Of a stretch of 64,000 bases of DNA, positions 56,507-64,000 are shown piece after piece. The first letter of the stretch is position 1. Each line of letters begins with the position of its first letter. Source of the stretch: Rosistilla carotiformis (GTDB lineage: Bacteria; Planctomycetota; Planctomycetia; Pirellulales; Pirellulaceae); contig NZ_CP036348.1 in NCBI RefSeq assembly GCF_007753095.1, forward strand, positions 3,658,001 through 3,722,000, in the 5' to 3' direction. The notes under the pieces are model-generated. The model searched no databases and was not told where the DNA came from. It saw only the letters and a list, made by a program, of their open reading frames with translations. The translations under genes were made by a program, and so were the position numbers.

Positions 56507-59500
56507 ATGAACGTCATGAATCAACGATTGCCCGCCTGGATCGTCACCTGCGCCCTGCTGTTGTTGGCATCGTCGCTGCTCGCCCAAGACGCTGATGACA
56601 AGCAGAAACGTCCAGCTTTGGAGTATCAGAAATGGAGCGGGGGAATCAACGTTCCCGATCCAGTCGCGATCAGTGTCGACGATCAGGGGCGGGTTTTCGT
56701 CACGCAAACCCGACGTCGAAAGTCACAGGATTTGGACATCCGCGCCAATCGAGATTGGATCCCCAACGACGTGGGCTTCAAAAGTGTGGAGGACAAGCGG
56801 CAATTCTACCATTCCCGGCTAGCCATCGGTGGCGACGACCAGCAGCAACGCAAGCATGTTGGTGATGTGAACCGAGATGGCCATCACGATTGGCGCGACT
56901 TGACGGTGATCAGCGAACGGATCTTCCGCCTCGTCGATTCCGATCGCGACGGTACCGCTGATGAGATCACGACGTTCGCCGAAGGGTTCAACACCGAAGT
57001 CACGGGGATCGCCGCGGGAGTGATGGCACTCGATGGCGACGTCTGGGCGACGATCGCGCCGGATGTTTGGAAGTTGAAAGACGCGGATGGCGACGGCGTT
57101 GCCGATTCGCGAGAAATCATGGCGACGGGCTTTGGGCTGCACATCGCTTACGCCGGTCACGACATGCATGGGCTGACCCTTGGCCCCGACGGCAAAGTCT
57201 ATTGGTCGATCGGTGATAAAGGGATCAACGTCACGACAAAAGAAGGAACGAACATCGCGTATCCCAACGAAGGTGGCGTGATGCGATGCAATCCCGATGG
57301 CAGCGATTTTGAAGTTTTTGCCCATGGCCTGCGAAACGTGCAGGAGTTTGCCTTCGATCAATATGGCAACATCTTTGGGATCGACAACGATGCGGATCAA
57401 CCGGGCGAACGCGAACGGTTCGTCGCGATCGTCGATGGGATGGATGCGGGCTGGCGTTGCCACTATCAGTATCGCGGCAGCGATTACAACCCTTGGACCG
57501 ATGAGCAGCTTTGGCAGATCGCTGGAGATCAACATCCGGCCTACATCATTCCGCCGATCAGTCACTACATCGACGGTCCGGCGGGCTTCAAATTTAATCC
57601 CGGCACTGCACTCAGTCCCGCCTATTACAACCACTTTTTCGCGACCAACGCGCCGCGCGGGCATCAGTACGCCTTTCGTGTTGAATCCGTTGGGGACAGC
57701 TTTCGAATGATCGATGATCACGAAATCGGCTCGGGCGACGCGATCGTTGGGCTGGCGTTTGGTCCCGACGGAGCGTTGTATGGCGCCGACTGGGACGGCG
57801 GTTACCCGTTAGATGAGAAAGGGTCGGTGATTCGCATCGACGTGCCGGACGCGGACCTCGCGGTGCGTTCCAAAGTGCAGAAGTTGCTTGCCACGGGTTT
57901 CGATGGGCGGGAAGTAAATGAGCTAGTGAAATTGATGAGTCATGCGGACATGCGTGTTCGGATGGGGGCACAGTTTGCGCTGGTCGGAAAACAACAAGCC
58001 GAGCGACTTCAAAGTCACTTGAGCTCGCCATCGGTCGATCAACTGGCAAAACTCCATTGTGTCTGGGGCTTGGGACAACTGGGACGCTCCGGCGACAAGA
58101 CCGTCATCCCGGCGCTGGTCGATGCGTTCAGCGATCCCGATGCTGCGGTTCGCGCTCAAGCTGCAAAAACGATCGGAGAGATTCGCGACTCAGGCGATAC
58201 CGATGGGACCATTCCGGGACTCATCGATCTGTTGGACGATTCGAATTTGCACGTCCGCGTCAACGCGGGCCTTGCGATCGCACGCCAGCCGAGTCCAGCC
58301 GCGGTCGATTCGTTGTTGAAGCAAAGCGCCCTGCTGAATGCCGACCAGCATTACCTGCGACATTCGCTTGTGTCAGCGTTAGCTGCTTCGGCGAGTGATT
58401 CTCAATTGGCTGCACAGGCTGACAACCAATCCGAATTCGCCCGGCTTGTCTGCGTACTCGCTTTACGTCGCCAAGGCAGCCCATTGGTCTCCAAATTCTT
58501 AGCCGATCCATCGGCGTGGGTTTCGGCAGCAGCCGCCCGTGCGATCCACGATGACTTGTCGATCGAAAACGCTATGTCCGACTTAGCCGCTGCTCTTGAT
58601 GGCTCTGCGAAACGTGGCGAACCCTTTGTCCGCCGAGCGATCAATGCAAACTTTCGCTTGGGCACCGCTGCCGCCGCGAGCCGTTTGCTCGACTATGCGT
58701 CGAACAAAGAGCACCCGGTTGAGTTGCGAGTCGACGCGTGCAATGCACTCAGTCAGTGGTTGGCGCCGCCGGTTCTCGATCGCGTCGAAGGAATTCGCCG
58801 TGACCTGCCCGTCGATTCCCGCACATTCGATCGGGATCAAGCGGCCATGGTGCTGGGGGAACTGGCAGCGACCGGGGAACCAAATGTTGTGGTGGCCGCG
58901 GTACGTGCAGCGAGAATGATGAAAGTGGTGATCGCTCCTTCCGCTCTGATCGGCTTGCTTGAAAACCAGCGTGCGCTGACGGAGCTGAGGATCCAGGCTC
59001 TCGATTCGATCGTGCAGATGGAGCATGAATCGGCAGAAGAGCTGTTGATCAAGAACGCAGATTCTACCGACGCCGCGCTCAGTATCTTTGCGATCGAGAC
59101 ATTGGTCGACAGTTATCCCCATGAAGCCTTGGCGGTGTTAGAACACAGGTTGCAGCAAACGGACATCATCGCCGTGAAGCAAGCGTGCATTGCGGGGCTC
59201 GGGAAAGTTGCCACCCGCGACGCCGATGCGATCCTGCAGCGGCTTGCCTCGCAACTGGTGGACAACTCGTTGCCCAACGAATTGTCGTTGGACGTCTACC
59301 AGTCGGTCCAATCGCGTGCCGAGGATGGGGCGTCGTTGCGTTCGGTTCTCCCCAACCTTGCTCGACGCCAAAGCGAAATCGCGGCCGAACTGAAACTGGG
59401 AGACACGGCAGATCAGATTAGGTTTGCGTTCTCGGGACTGGGGGGCGACGCAGAGCGAGGGAAGCAGATTTTCCAGACGAACTTGCGAGCTCAATGCAGT

Positions 59501-59860
59501 CGCTGTCATCGAATTGGTAAACGGGGTAGCGACATTGGTCCGGAGCTGACGAAGATCGGAAAGCAACGCGATGTGAACCATCTGCTGCGAGCTGTCGTCG
59601 CGCCGAGTGCGGATATCGAACCGAAGTATTTCACTCAGGTCGTTCTGCTTCTTTCTGGGCAGGCAGTGAAAGGTAGCATCAAGAGCGAAAACGACGACGA
59701 GACGATCGTCATCGATAGTAGCGGCAAAGAGATCAAGATCGCATCGGATGAGATCGAAGAGATCATCGACCAAAAGGTCTCGCTGATGCCCGACATGACT
59801 GAAGCGCTATCGCCACTGGAAGTCCGCGATCTCGTCGCGTTTCTCAAGTCACTCAAATAA
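56507..59860 (+). CDS. PVC-type membrane-bound dehydrogenase: beta-propeller, HEAT repeats and c-type cytochrome
   Basis: An 1,117-aa exported protein. The signal peptide (CALLLLASSLLAQD) is followed by a PVC-type propeller (30-450) with VPDPVAISVDDQGRVFVTQT, MHGLTLGPDGKVYWSIGDKG and LRNVQEFAFDQYGNIFG. HEAT repeats (460-960) follow, such as HLSSPSVDQLAKLHCVWGLG. The C-terminal haem c domain has one CSRCH motif in QTNLRAQCSRCHRIG, then GPELTKIGKQRD and a GxVxxE-like segment. These periplasmic enzymes probably oxidise sugars or alcohols; substrate unknown. ATG 56507 or 56516 both fit. Downstream lies the LamG-like exoprotein gene. Confidence 0.93.
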   Translation: MNVMNQRLPAWIVTCALLLLASSLLAQDADDKQKRPALEYQKWSGGINVPDPVAISVDDQGRVFVTQTRRRKSQDLDIRANRDWIPNDVGFKSVEDKRQFYHSRLAIGGDDQQQRKHVGDVNRDGHHDWRDLTVISERIFRLVDSDRDGTADEITTFAEGFNTEVTGIAAGVMALDGDVWATIAPDVWKLKDADGDGVADSREIMATGFGLHIAYAGHDMHGLTLGPDGKVYWSIGDKGINVTTKEGTNIAYPNEGGVMRCNPDGSDFEVFAHGLRNVQEFAFDQYGNIFGIDNDADQPGERERFVAIVDGMDAGWRCHYQYRGSDYNPWTDEQLWQIAGDQHPAYIIPPISHYIDGPAGFKFNPGTALSPAYYNHFFATNAPRGHQYAFRVESVGDSFRMIDDHEIGSGDAIVGLAFGPDGALYGADWDGGYPLDEKGSVIRIDVPDADLAVRSKVQKLLATGFDGREVNELVKLMSHADMRVRMGAQFALVGKQQAERLQSHLSSPSVDQLAKLHCVWGLGQLGRSGDKTVIPALVDAFSDPDAAVRAQAAKTIGEIRDSGDTDGTIPGLIDLLDDSNLHVRVNAGLAIARQPSPAAVDSLLKQSALLNADQHYLRHSLVSALAASASDSQLAAQADNQSEFARLVCVLALRRQGSPLVSKFLADPSAWVSAAAARAIHDDLSIENAMSDLAAALDGSAKRGEPFVRRAINANFRLGTAAAASRLLDYASNKEHPVELRVDACNALSQWLAPPVLDRVEGIRRDLPVDSRTFDRDQAAMVLGELAATGEPNVVVAAVRAARMMKVVIAPSALIGLLENQRALTELRIQALDSIVQMEHESAEELLIKNADSTDAALSIFAIETLVDSYPHEALAVLEHRLQQTDIIAVKQACIAGLGKVATRDADAILQRLASQLVDNSLPNELSLDVYQSVQSRAEDGASLRSVLPNLARRQSEIAAELKLGDTADQIRFAFSGLGGDAERGKQIFQTNLRAQCSRCHRIGKRGSDIGPELTKIGKQRDVNHLLRAVVAPSADIEPKYFTQVVLLLSGQAVKGSIKSENDDETIVIDSSGKEIKIASDEIEEIIDQKVSLMPDMTEALSPLEVRDLVAFLKSLK

Positions 59861-60080
59861 CGTGCCTGCGAATTTCGCGAACGGCAAACATCGTTACTCG
59901 TCGGTCCTGTCGACGCGATGAATATGGGCAAGGCGACTCAGCGCATTGCCCAGACGATTTGAGGACCATCCATCGGGGCGGTATCTAACAAGAATCAAAT
60001 CAACCACGCCTAGTGCGTCGGGCTCATCACCTTTCAGATCATCTAACATAAAGGGCTCTCCAGTTTTGGCTATCACTCCG

Positions 60081-61340
60081 ATGAAACAGATCCACGAAAC
60101 GGTTTTGGTTGCGTTACTTGCGGCATGGATGGTTCCTCAACTCAGTGTCGCGGAGGAAGCGAGCGCGAGTCGATCCGTCGTTACCGAAACGCCAGGTCTG
60201 GTCGCATTTTGGGATTTTGTTCAGCGTGAACCCGACGGCGGGGGACGGTTCACCGCGCATGTCCCAGCAGGTTCACCAACCGATTATCCACTCGACGCTG
60301 CGAACTACGCCAAAGACTACTGGGGAACCGGGCGCGAGGCGACGTATGCCGATTTCCCGCAATTGGGACGTGGGCCTTTCGGCAACGCGATTCGAATCGT
60401 CAAAGAATCGGATCCCAACTTTCGCCCCTTCCTCTACATCCCGCGAACGCGATTGCACGACACGCCGTTGGATATCAAAGGGGCTGGCAAGTCGGTCACG
60501 GTCGTCGTGTGGGCGATTCGCGAAAGTGGCAATCACGCGTTGGCAGGCATCTGGCATGAAGGGACCGATCTGAAACAGAAATCGACCGCCAGTATCGCCA
60601 AAGTGGAACGTGGGCAGCGGCAATACGCTTTGTTTGCGGGACTGAACAAACAGGGGAGCGCTTGCGGCCACGTCTCCGAGAATGGCGCGAGCTCGTTCCA
60701 AAACAAATACGCCCTACACAAATGCAACTCCGCCGGCCAATCCCCCGCCGTCCCCGCGGACTCACCGGCCGAGAAGCTCGACGCATCGTGGCAGTGTTTT
60801 GCGATGACGTTTGACGACGACAAAGACGAGCTGACCGGCTGGCTCAACGGCGTCTCGGGGGATCGCTGGCTGGAGAATCCGAAAAAGGACGGGCTGATCT
60901 CTTATGCCTACAACGCCTACATGCAGGGTCACTTTGCCAAGCTGCCGGGCAAACAAGCAGGCGAAGATCCAACCTTTCCCAAAGATCAATACTACAATCC
61001 GCCCGAAGGGGAGCCGTTGAGTGTGAAGGTTGTTCGCGAGTCCGATGGCCAACGGGTGGAGCTTCGCGAGCACCATTTCACAAAAATCGAAGTCACTCTA
61101 CAAGACGGCAAAGAAGTCGCCCGCGACCTCGTTGCACTGCGTCTAAATCCATGGTGGTATCCGCACGGGATCTATACGCCCAAGGACGACCAAAGCGGCG
61201 GCCCCTTCACCATCGGCCGCGTCATCCACAGTTCCCGCAGCGTCGGATTCACCGGTTGGATCGGAGGCGTTGCCGTCTTTGACCGAGCACTCTCCGGAAA
61301 TGAATTGCAAACCCTGGCTGCACTGAGTGGTGCTCGATAG
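60081..61340 (+). CDS. Exported LamG/concanavalin-like protein
   Basis: A 419-aa protein with a signal peptide (VLVALLAAWMVPQLSVAEE). PGLVAFWDFVQREPDG opens a concanavalin-A-like jelly roll; SVTVVVWAIRESGNHALAGI and FTIGRVIHSSRSVGFTGWIG, then GGVAVFDRALSGNELQTLA, are typical LamG strands. It is probably a glycan-binding or degrading accessory protein in the periplasm or on the surface. The start at ATG 60081 is preferred to 59946 because it gives a signal peptide at once. It lies 220 bp after the haem c/HEAT gene, perhaps co-transcribed. Confidence 0.8.
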   Translation: MKQIHETVLVALLAAWMVPQLSVAEEASASRSVVTETPGLVAFWDFVQREPDGGGRFTAHVPAGSPTDYPLDAANYAKDYWGTGREATYADFPQLGRGPFGNAIRIVKESDPNFRPFLYIPRTRLHDTPLDIKGAGKSVTVVVWAIRESGNHALAGIWHEGTDLKQKSTASIAKVERGQRQYALFAGLNKQGSACGHVSENGASSFQNKYALHKCNSAGQSPAVPADSPAEKLDASWQCFAMTFDDDKDELTGWLNGVSGDRWLENPKKDGLISYAYNAYMQGHFAKLPGKQAGEDPTFPKDQYYNPPEGEPLSVKVVRESDGQRVELREHHFTKIEVTLQDGKEVARDLVALRLNPWWYPHGIYTPKDDQSGGPFTIGRVIHSSRSVGFTGWIGGVAVFDRALSGNELQTLAALSGAR

Positions 61341-61516
61341 GAGAAGGTGTTGAAACGTAAGCCGATTTCGCTGCCACCTTTATCCGATCGAAACTTTTGT
61401 TGGCTTATCTCCCGTCTTGAATGGCGGGAGGAATTGCTGACTCAGGTGGACTGTCTACAAGAGCAAGTTGGTCGAGTTAAACGATACGGACAGTCAACGA
61501 CTATTGCATGTGGTTG

Positions 61517-62362
61517 CAGTGTGCCAGTGGCTATGCCAGTGCCTCCATGCCGAAACAACCCTTCGATTTACATTGGTCGCCCGGTCGGCAATTCAAGCTT
61601 GGGGACTTCGGTGGAAGAGCACTGGCCGAGCCAGTGGCACCCGATACCAACCCGTTGCTTCAGGTGCCAGATTTGCGAGAGTCGCCAAACTCGAGTGTGC
61701 CACAGGCTGTGCCAGTGCCTCCATGCCGAAACAACCCGTCGATTTACATTGGTTGTCCGATCGGCGATTCACGCTTTGGGACTTCTGTGAGGGAACACTG
61801 GCCGAGCCAGTGGCACCCGATACCAACCCGTTGTTTCACGAGAGTCGCCGAACATCAGTGCCTCTTTGCCGAAGCAATACGGTGAAATTGATTGCCCAAG
61901 TTTCCAATGCTCATGAGACTGAATGCTTCGTGGGATAACGTTCGCAGGGTGTTAGTTGACAAACGTTACCACTTGCATCAACAGATGTTCCAACCGTTTG
62001 CTGATCGATACCGTGTAACGGCTCCGCCTCATGAACTTCTGACGATGCTGGGAACGGATTGAGTGTGTTGCCCACAACGATTGTCATTGATTGCCGGATC
62101 GGGGATTCATGCTCGGGGACTTCGTTGGGGGAGCACTGGCTGAGCCAGTGGCACCCGATACCAACCCATTGTTTTACGAGAGTCGCCACACTCCAGTGTG
62201 CCACTGGCTATGCCAGTGCCTCCATGCCGAAGCAACCGGTCGATTTACAGTGGCTACCCGTTCGGCGATTCACGCCTGGGGACTTCGGTGAGGGAGCACT
62301 GGCATAGCCAGTGGCACCCGTTACCATCCATTGTTTTGGTTGCCAGAGCAACGAGAGTCGCC
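61517..62362 (+). repeat. Array of about 170-bp hairpin-bearing repeats
   Basis: Units at about 61,517-61,692, 61,693-61,856, a partial 62,060-62,190 and 62,192-62,362. Each has CCTCCATGCCGAA(A/G)CAAC, TCGATTTACA(T/G)TGG, GGGACTTC and then the hairpin CACTGGC-NNN-GCCAGTG followed by GCACCCG(A/T)TACCA. The hairpin loops are CGA, CGA, TGA and ATA while stems are unchanged. A second hairpin of the same stem (GCCAGTGGCTATGCCAGTGCC region) precedes in some units. Frames across the array are not genes. The gap before it (61,341-61,516) shows nothing notable. Confidence 0.9.
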
Positions 62363-62449
62363 AAGCGTCTTGATTGGACCATTGTTGTACTGAGTTGTCG
62401 GCGATGGATTGTCCGGGCAATGCGTTGTTGATTTTGATGGGGTAGCCGT

Positions 62450-63187
62450 CTAGTTCATCGATCCGCCATCGGCGCGGACTGTTTGCCCGGTCAGCCATCG
62501 CCCCGACTCGCTCGCGACAAATGCGACCACTTCCGCAATGTCATCGGGATGTCCAAGCCGTCCCAAGGGAGACATGGCAGCGTATATTTTCGCCGCTTCG
62601 TCGCTCTGTTCAAACATTCCCGGGACCGTCGCGCCGGGCTGGACGGAGTTGACAGTGATGTCGCGCTCACCGAGCTCTTTCGATAACGAAACCGTCATCG
62701 CGTCCAATGCCGCCTTCGTCGCGGAATAGACGGCCGTGCCGGCCATCGGCCGGGCGGCGAGTCCGGACGAGATGAAGATCAGACGTCCGTTGCGACGGAG
62801 TCGCTTCGCAGCTTCGTGAGCCGTTAGAAACGAGCCACGCAAGTTGACTGAAACCATCGCGTCGAATTGCTCGATCGTCATGTCGACGATGGGGCATTTA
62901 GTGATCGTCCCTGCATTCACGACCACCGCGTCGATGCCACCAAATGTTTCTTCGGCCGTCTCGAACAGCTTACAAACCTGCTGCGGATCGGCAACATCCG
63001 CGGCCGCTTTGATCGCGGCGCCGCCGCGCGAGACAATCTGCTCGACAACCGCAGATGCGCCCTCTTCGTTGGATCCGTAATGCACCACGACCTGGAAACC
63101 GTCATCCGCCAATTTTTGGCAGATCGCCCCGCCGATCGCTCCGGAACCACCGGTGACGATGGCGGTCTTCGATTGCTTATTTGTCAT
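62450..63187 (-). CDS. Short-chain dehydrogenase/reductase (SDR, FabG-like)
   Basis: A 245-aa classical SDR: cofactor motif TGGSGAIG (about 12-19), NAG in VVVNAGTITK, catalytic Ser in FISSGLAA, Y-x-x-x-K in YSATKAAL and the C-terminal GQTVRADGGSMN. The short loop after the cofactor motif (VHYGSN) suggests NADP(H). The substrate is unknown; the sequence resembles 3-oxoacyl-ACP reductases. ATG 63187 overlaps the end of the upstream DoxX-like gene by 11 bp, so the two form an operon. Confidence 0.92.
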   Translation of the reverse strand: MTNKQSKTAIVTGGSGAIGGAICQKLADDGFQVVVHYGSNEEGASAVVEQIVSRGGAAIKAAADVADPQQVCKLFETAEETFGGIDAVVVNAGTITKCPIVDMTIEQFDAMVSVNLRGSFLTAHEAAKRLRRNGRLIFISSGLAARPMAGTAVYSATKAALDAMTVSLSKELGERDITVNSVQPGATVPGMFEQSDEAAKIYAAMSPLGRLGHPDDIAEVVAFVASESGRWLTGQTVRADGGSMN

Positions 63188-63656
63188 GCGATTCCATGCT
63201 CGGTGTCGTTGAAGATTCGGGGGCTGAGCCACGCGATCGCATCGCGTCGATCGAGTAGTCATCGTAGCGACGGAGCAGCCACAGAGTAAAGCATGCTGCC
63301 AACATCGGGATCGCGGCAAAGAAGAGCAGGTGCGGGTAGGTCCAAGGGTCGGCGTATTGCTTGAACGAGCTGAACGTTGAAATGCTGTACAGGATCAGGA
63401 TGATCGGATAGCTGATGCTTCGAAACGCGCCGAGAGCGAACGCGATCACAACCGCCAGCTGGATTGCTCCGATGCCGTACGCCAGCGAACTGCTGAGCGA
63501 AGGGACCATGTAGAACTTCTTGAATACCGCGGCTGCATGTTCCGGGTTGACGAACTTGTCGATCGTCCACATCAGGAAGACGCTGGTGATGCCAAGACGC
63601 ATGAGCAGCAGGCAGAGCGCGAGTTGTGGTCGCAGTTTGGGGTCGGAGGTAGACAC
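63177..63656 (-). CDS. DoxX-like membrane protein
   Basis: A 159-aa protein with four hydrophobic segments: LALCLLLMRLGITSVFLMW, LAYGIGAIQLAVVIAFALG, ISYPIILILYSISTF and LLFFAAIPMLAACFTLWLL. The first contains RLGITSVFLMWTIDKF, the DoxX opening. DoxX proteins are often redox-related small inner-membrane proteins. GTG 63656 is chosen because GAGGAG lies 7-12 nt upstream. It is the first gene of a two-gene operon with the SDR. Confidence 0.8.
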   Translation of the reverse strand: MSTSDPKLRPQLALCLLLMRLGITSVFLMWTIDKFVNPEHAAAVFKKFYMVPSLSSSLAYGIGAIQLAVVIAFALGAFRSISYPIILILYSISTFSSFKQYADPWTYPHLLFFAAIPMLAACFTLWLLRRYDDYSIDAMRSRGSAPESSTTPSMESHDK

Positions 63657-64000
63657 GCGATTCTCCTCGATGAGATGGATGAGAGGCTAGCGTGAATGGA
63701 ACGATGCGGGCGTTCGATTCCGCTATGGTTCATGGTAGGCCGACGTCAATGGCGTCGGATATACCTCTCGTTGACAACCGTCGAGCAAAACGAATCGCCG
63801 CGCACTAGGTTCCATTGAGCGTCGTCGTTGGAGTGAAGCCTTCAGGCGATCGGTGCTGCGGATAAGGCAAATGAATTCGCCGAAAGGTTCGACGTCAACG
63901 CTTCAAAACTCGAGTGCGGCACGATTGGACTCTTGCGACCTCAGTTGGAATCCGTTGGCACCAAGTCGTATCGGTAGGCGTGTTGATCCAACGGTCGAAT
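63657..64000. other. Intergenic to window end
   Basis: It contains the promoter region of the DoxX/SDR operon; no gene and no clear repeat seen in 344 bp. Confidence 0.4.

Noticed and set aside
61347-62431. Overlapping plus-strand frames of 66-156 codons
   Set aside because: They run through the hairpin repeat array and have repeated cysteine/proline-rich sequence without ribosome sites.

Overview
The window looks like planctomycete chromosome of the Rhodopirellula/Pirellulales type. The evidence is a DUF1559 pilin-like protein, a large PVC-type haem c/HEAT protein, a giant dockerin/RTX exoprotein with the LESRLLLA-type planctomycete N-terminus, a sialidase with Asp-boxes, and many species-specific intergenic hairpin repeats. 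This assignment comes from protein families only; no rRNA or complete tRNA was seen.

Positions 1 to about 19,660 look like an integrated mobile island. The left part (1-8,000) is a tightly packed plus-strand accessory cluster: a secreted SNase nuclease, a DUF3696-type SMC-like ATPase, a PLD-like partner 8 bp downstream, an alpha/beta-hydrolase fused to a trypsin-like protease, an unknown protein and a beta-propeller protein. Around it lie truncated duplicates and gene scraps, then a SUKH (SMI1/KNR4) gene. The layout suggests a multi-gene defence cluster, but no function can be proven from sequence.

The right part (8,200-19,400) is a mobile-element backbone. It has an iteron-like GGTCCAAG region, ArdC, a RuvB-like AAA protein, an HTH protein, a complete tyrosine recombinase, two coupled AlpA-like HTH genes, DUF6927 and a series of small plasmid-type unknown genes. 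Its most unusual property is a 13-bp asymmetric sequence, TAACACCCGCTTG. It occurs 11 times exactly (plus 3 close variants) in the short intergenic spaces, always on the plus strand and usually 31-46 nt before the next start codon. Its TAA is often the previous gene's stop codon. The island appears to end at 19,641-19,699 in a sequence resembling the 3' end of tmRNA (ssrA) followed by a strong terminator, which is a classic integration site.

Positions 20,700-24,300 hold a haloperoxidase-type hydrolase and an outer-membrane beta-barrel. Positions 24,530-45,399 hold one giant exoprotein gene (about 6,500 codons). It is interrupted by two in-frame TAG codons and by a 1,285-bp IS3-family element with a 4-bp target duplication; removing the element restores the reading frame exactly. 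After it come a lipoprotein and DUF1559 pair, an IS4-family element, a HEPN protein next to an Abi-alpha (DUF4393)-like protein, and a sialidase.

Positions 52,900-64,000 are ordinary chromosome: CvfB, VF530, an unknown conserved protein, the PVC haem c/HEAT protein, a LamG-like exoprotein, an SDR and a DoxX-like membrane protein. Between these lie a 16-copy 14-bp minisatellite and a hairpin-rich repeat array of about 170-bp units.
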